Part shown: one piece after another, positions 4,850-5,077 of the stretch
How positions within the stretch are numbered: the first letter of the stretch is position 1
How the letters are laid out: each line of letters opens with the position of its first letter
Source of the DNA: Deltaproteobacteria bacterium
GTDB lineage: Bacteria > Desulfobacterota > Binatia > UBA9968
DNA length: 5,077 bases
NCBI GenBank assembly: GCA_016183145.1
Contig: JACPFE010000099.1
Coordinates: 1-5,077 of the forward strand
Direction of reading: 5' to 3'
The notes under the pieces: generated by a model
The model's database searches: none
Told to the model about the DNA's origin: nothing
What the model saw: only the letters and a program-made list of their open reading frames with translations
Made by a program: the position numbers and the translations under genes

Positions 4850-5077
4850 GTGCGACGATCACGTCAATTTTCTTCGCGAGAAAGAAAATGGCTCCGGACA
4901 CGGATTTCCCACGATCTGACGGATTTTGAGGACCTGTTGGAGAACGTCCCTAAACGGGTGTTTGAGCGTAAGCCCGAAACGGTGATCCCAGTTCGGTTGC
5001 GGCGCGAACAGGTGGAGAAAGTAAAGCGGGTTGCCAAGACCAGGGGGGTTCGGGAGGCGACTCTGCTTCGACAGTGG
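4850..5077 (+). CDS. CopG_antitoxin-family (PF12441-like) protein, N-terminal part
   Basis: An open frame that starts after a stop at 4832-4834 and runs off the right edge. From the GTG at 4850 it gives 76 residues. SHDLTDFEDLLENV (20-33) matches the 'HDLTDF' segment typical of this antitoxin family, and VFERKPE (38-44) leads into the strand TVIPVRL (45-51). A helix (about 53-65) and VREATLLRQW (68-77, last residue at the window end) give the second part of a ribbon-helix-helix fold. Family members usually pair with a small BrnT-like or other toxin. The partner is not visible and may lie downstream. The start is uncertain: GTG 4850 has no obvious ribosome-binding site, and no ATG occurs in this frame. 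It lies 63 bases after the PIN gene. Confidence 0.68.
   Translation, partial: MRRSRQFSSRERKWLRTRISHDLTDFEDLLENVPKRVFERKPETVIPVRLRREQVEKVKRVAKTRGVREATLLRQW

Noticed and set aside
4741..4929. A 62-codon plus-strand frame overlapping the end of the PIN gene and the start of the second antitoxin
   Set aside because: It lies in a different frame from both recognisable proteins, has no family features and ends inside the better-supported antitoxin.

Overview
The window looks like chromosomal DNA of an uncultured, moderately GC-rich Gram-negative-type bacterium. Three things suggest this: a transport operon built around periplasmic solute-binding proteins, a tRNA-Ser(GCU)/tRNA-Arg(ACG) pair that also occurs together in Proteobacteria (E. 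coli serV-argV), and toxin-antitoxin-type genes. The style of the binding proteins recalls environmental lineages such as Desulfobacterota/Binatota, NC10/Rokubacteria or Tectomicrobia. That placement is an impression from protein style and was not tested.

Left half, minus strand (2387 down to 1): a tight three-gene operon. In transcription order it encodes a two-domain vicinal-oxygen-chelate (VOC) enzyme, a secreted ABC-type family 1/iron-type solute-binding protein, and the N-terminal part of a tripartite tricarboxylate transporter (TTT/Bug) receptor that runs off the window. Gaps are 13 and 37 bases and each gene has a strong Shine-Dalgarno sequence. The layout suggests capture of small organic molecules coupled to an enzyme that modifies one of them. 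No permease or ATPase is visible.

Middle (about 2400-3059): a stretch of roughly 410 bases without a convincing gene. It begins with short degenerate tandem repeats just upstream of the VOC gene. Two well-formed plus-strand tRNA genes follow, tRNA-Ser(GCU) and tRNA-Arg(ACG), both with encoded CCA. Their spacer is mostly two arrays of a 7-base repeat facing each other, which form an imperfect hairpin.

Right part, plus strand (3143-5077): an unrecognised exported protein with one C-terminal membrane anchor and six cysteines after its signal peptide. It is followed by a toxin-antitoxin-like cassette: a ribbon-helix-helix antitoxin overlapping a PIN-domain ribonuclease gene that carries a one-base frameshift. 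Last is the start of a second antitoxin-like gene (CopG_antitoxin type) cut by the window end. This tRNA-flanking region has the character of accessory DNA.

The clearest points for a second look are the frameshifted PIN toxin, the inverted heptamer arrays between the tRNAs, the possible three-histidine site in the VOC enzyme, the pairing of receptors from two unrelated transporter classes, and the orphan membrane protein. I did not find a clearly new multi-gene system.
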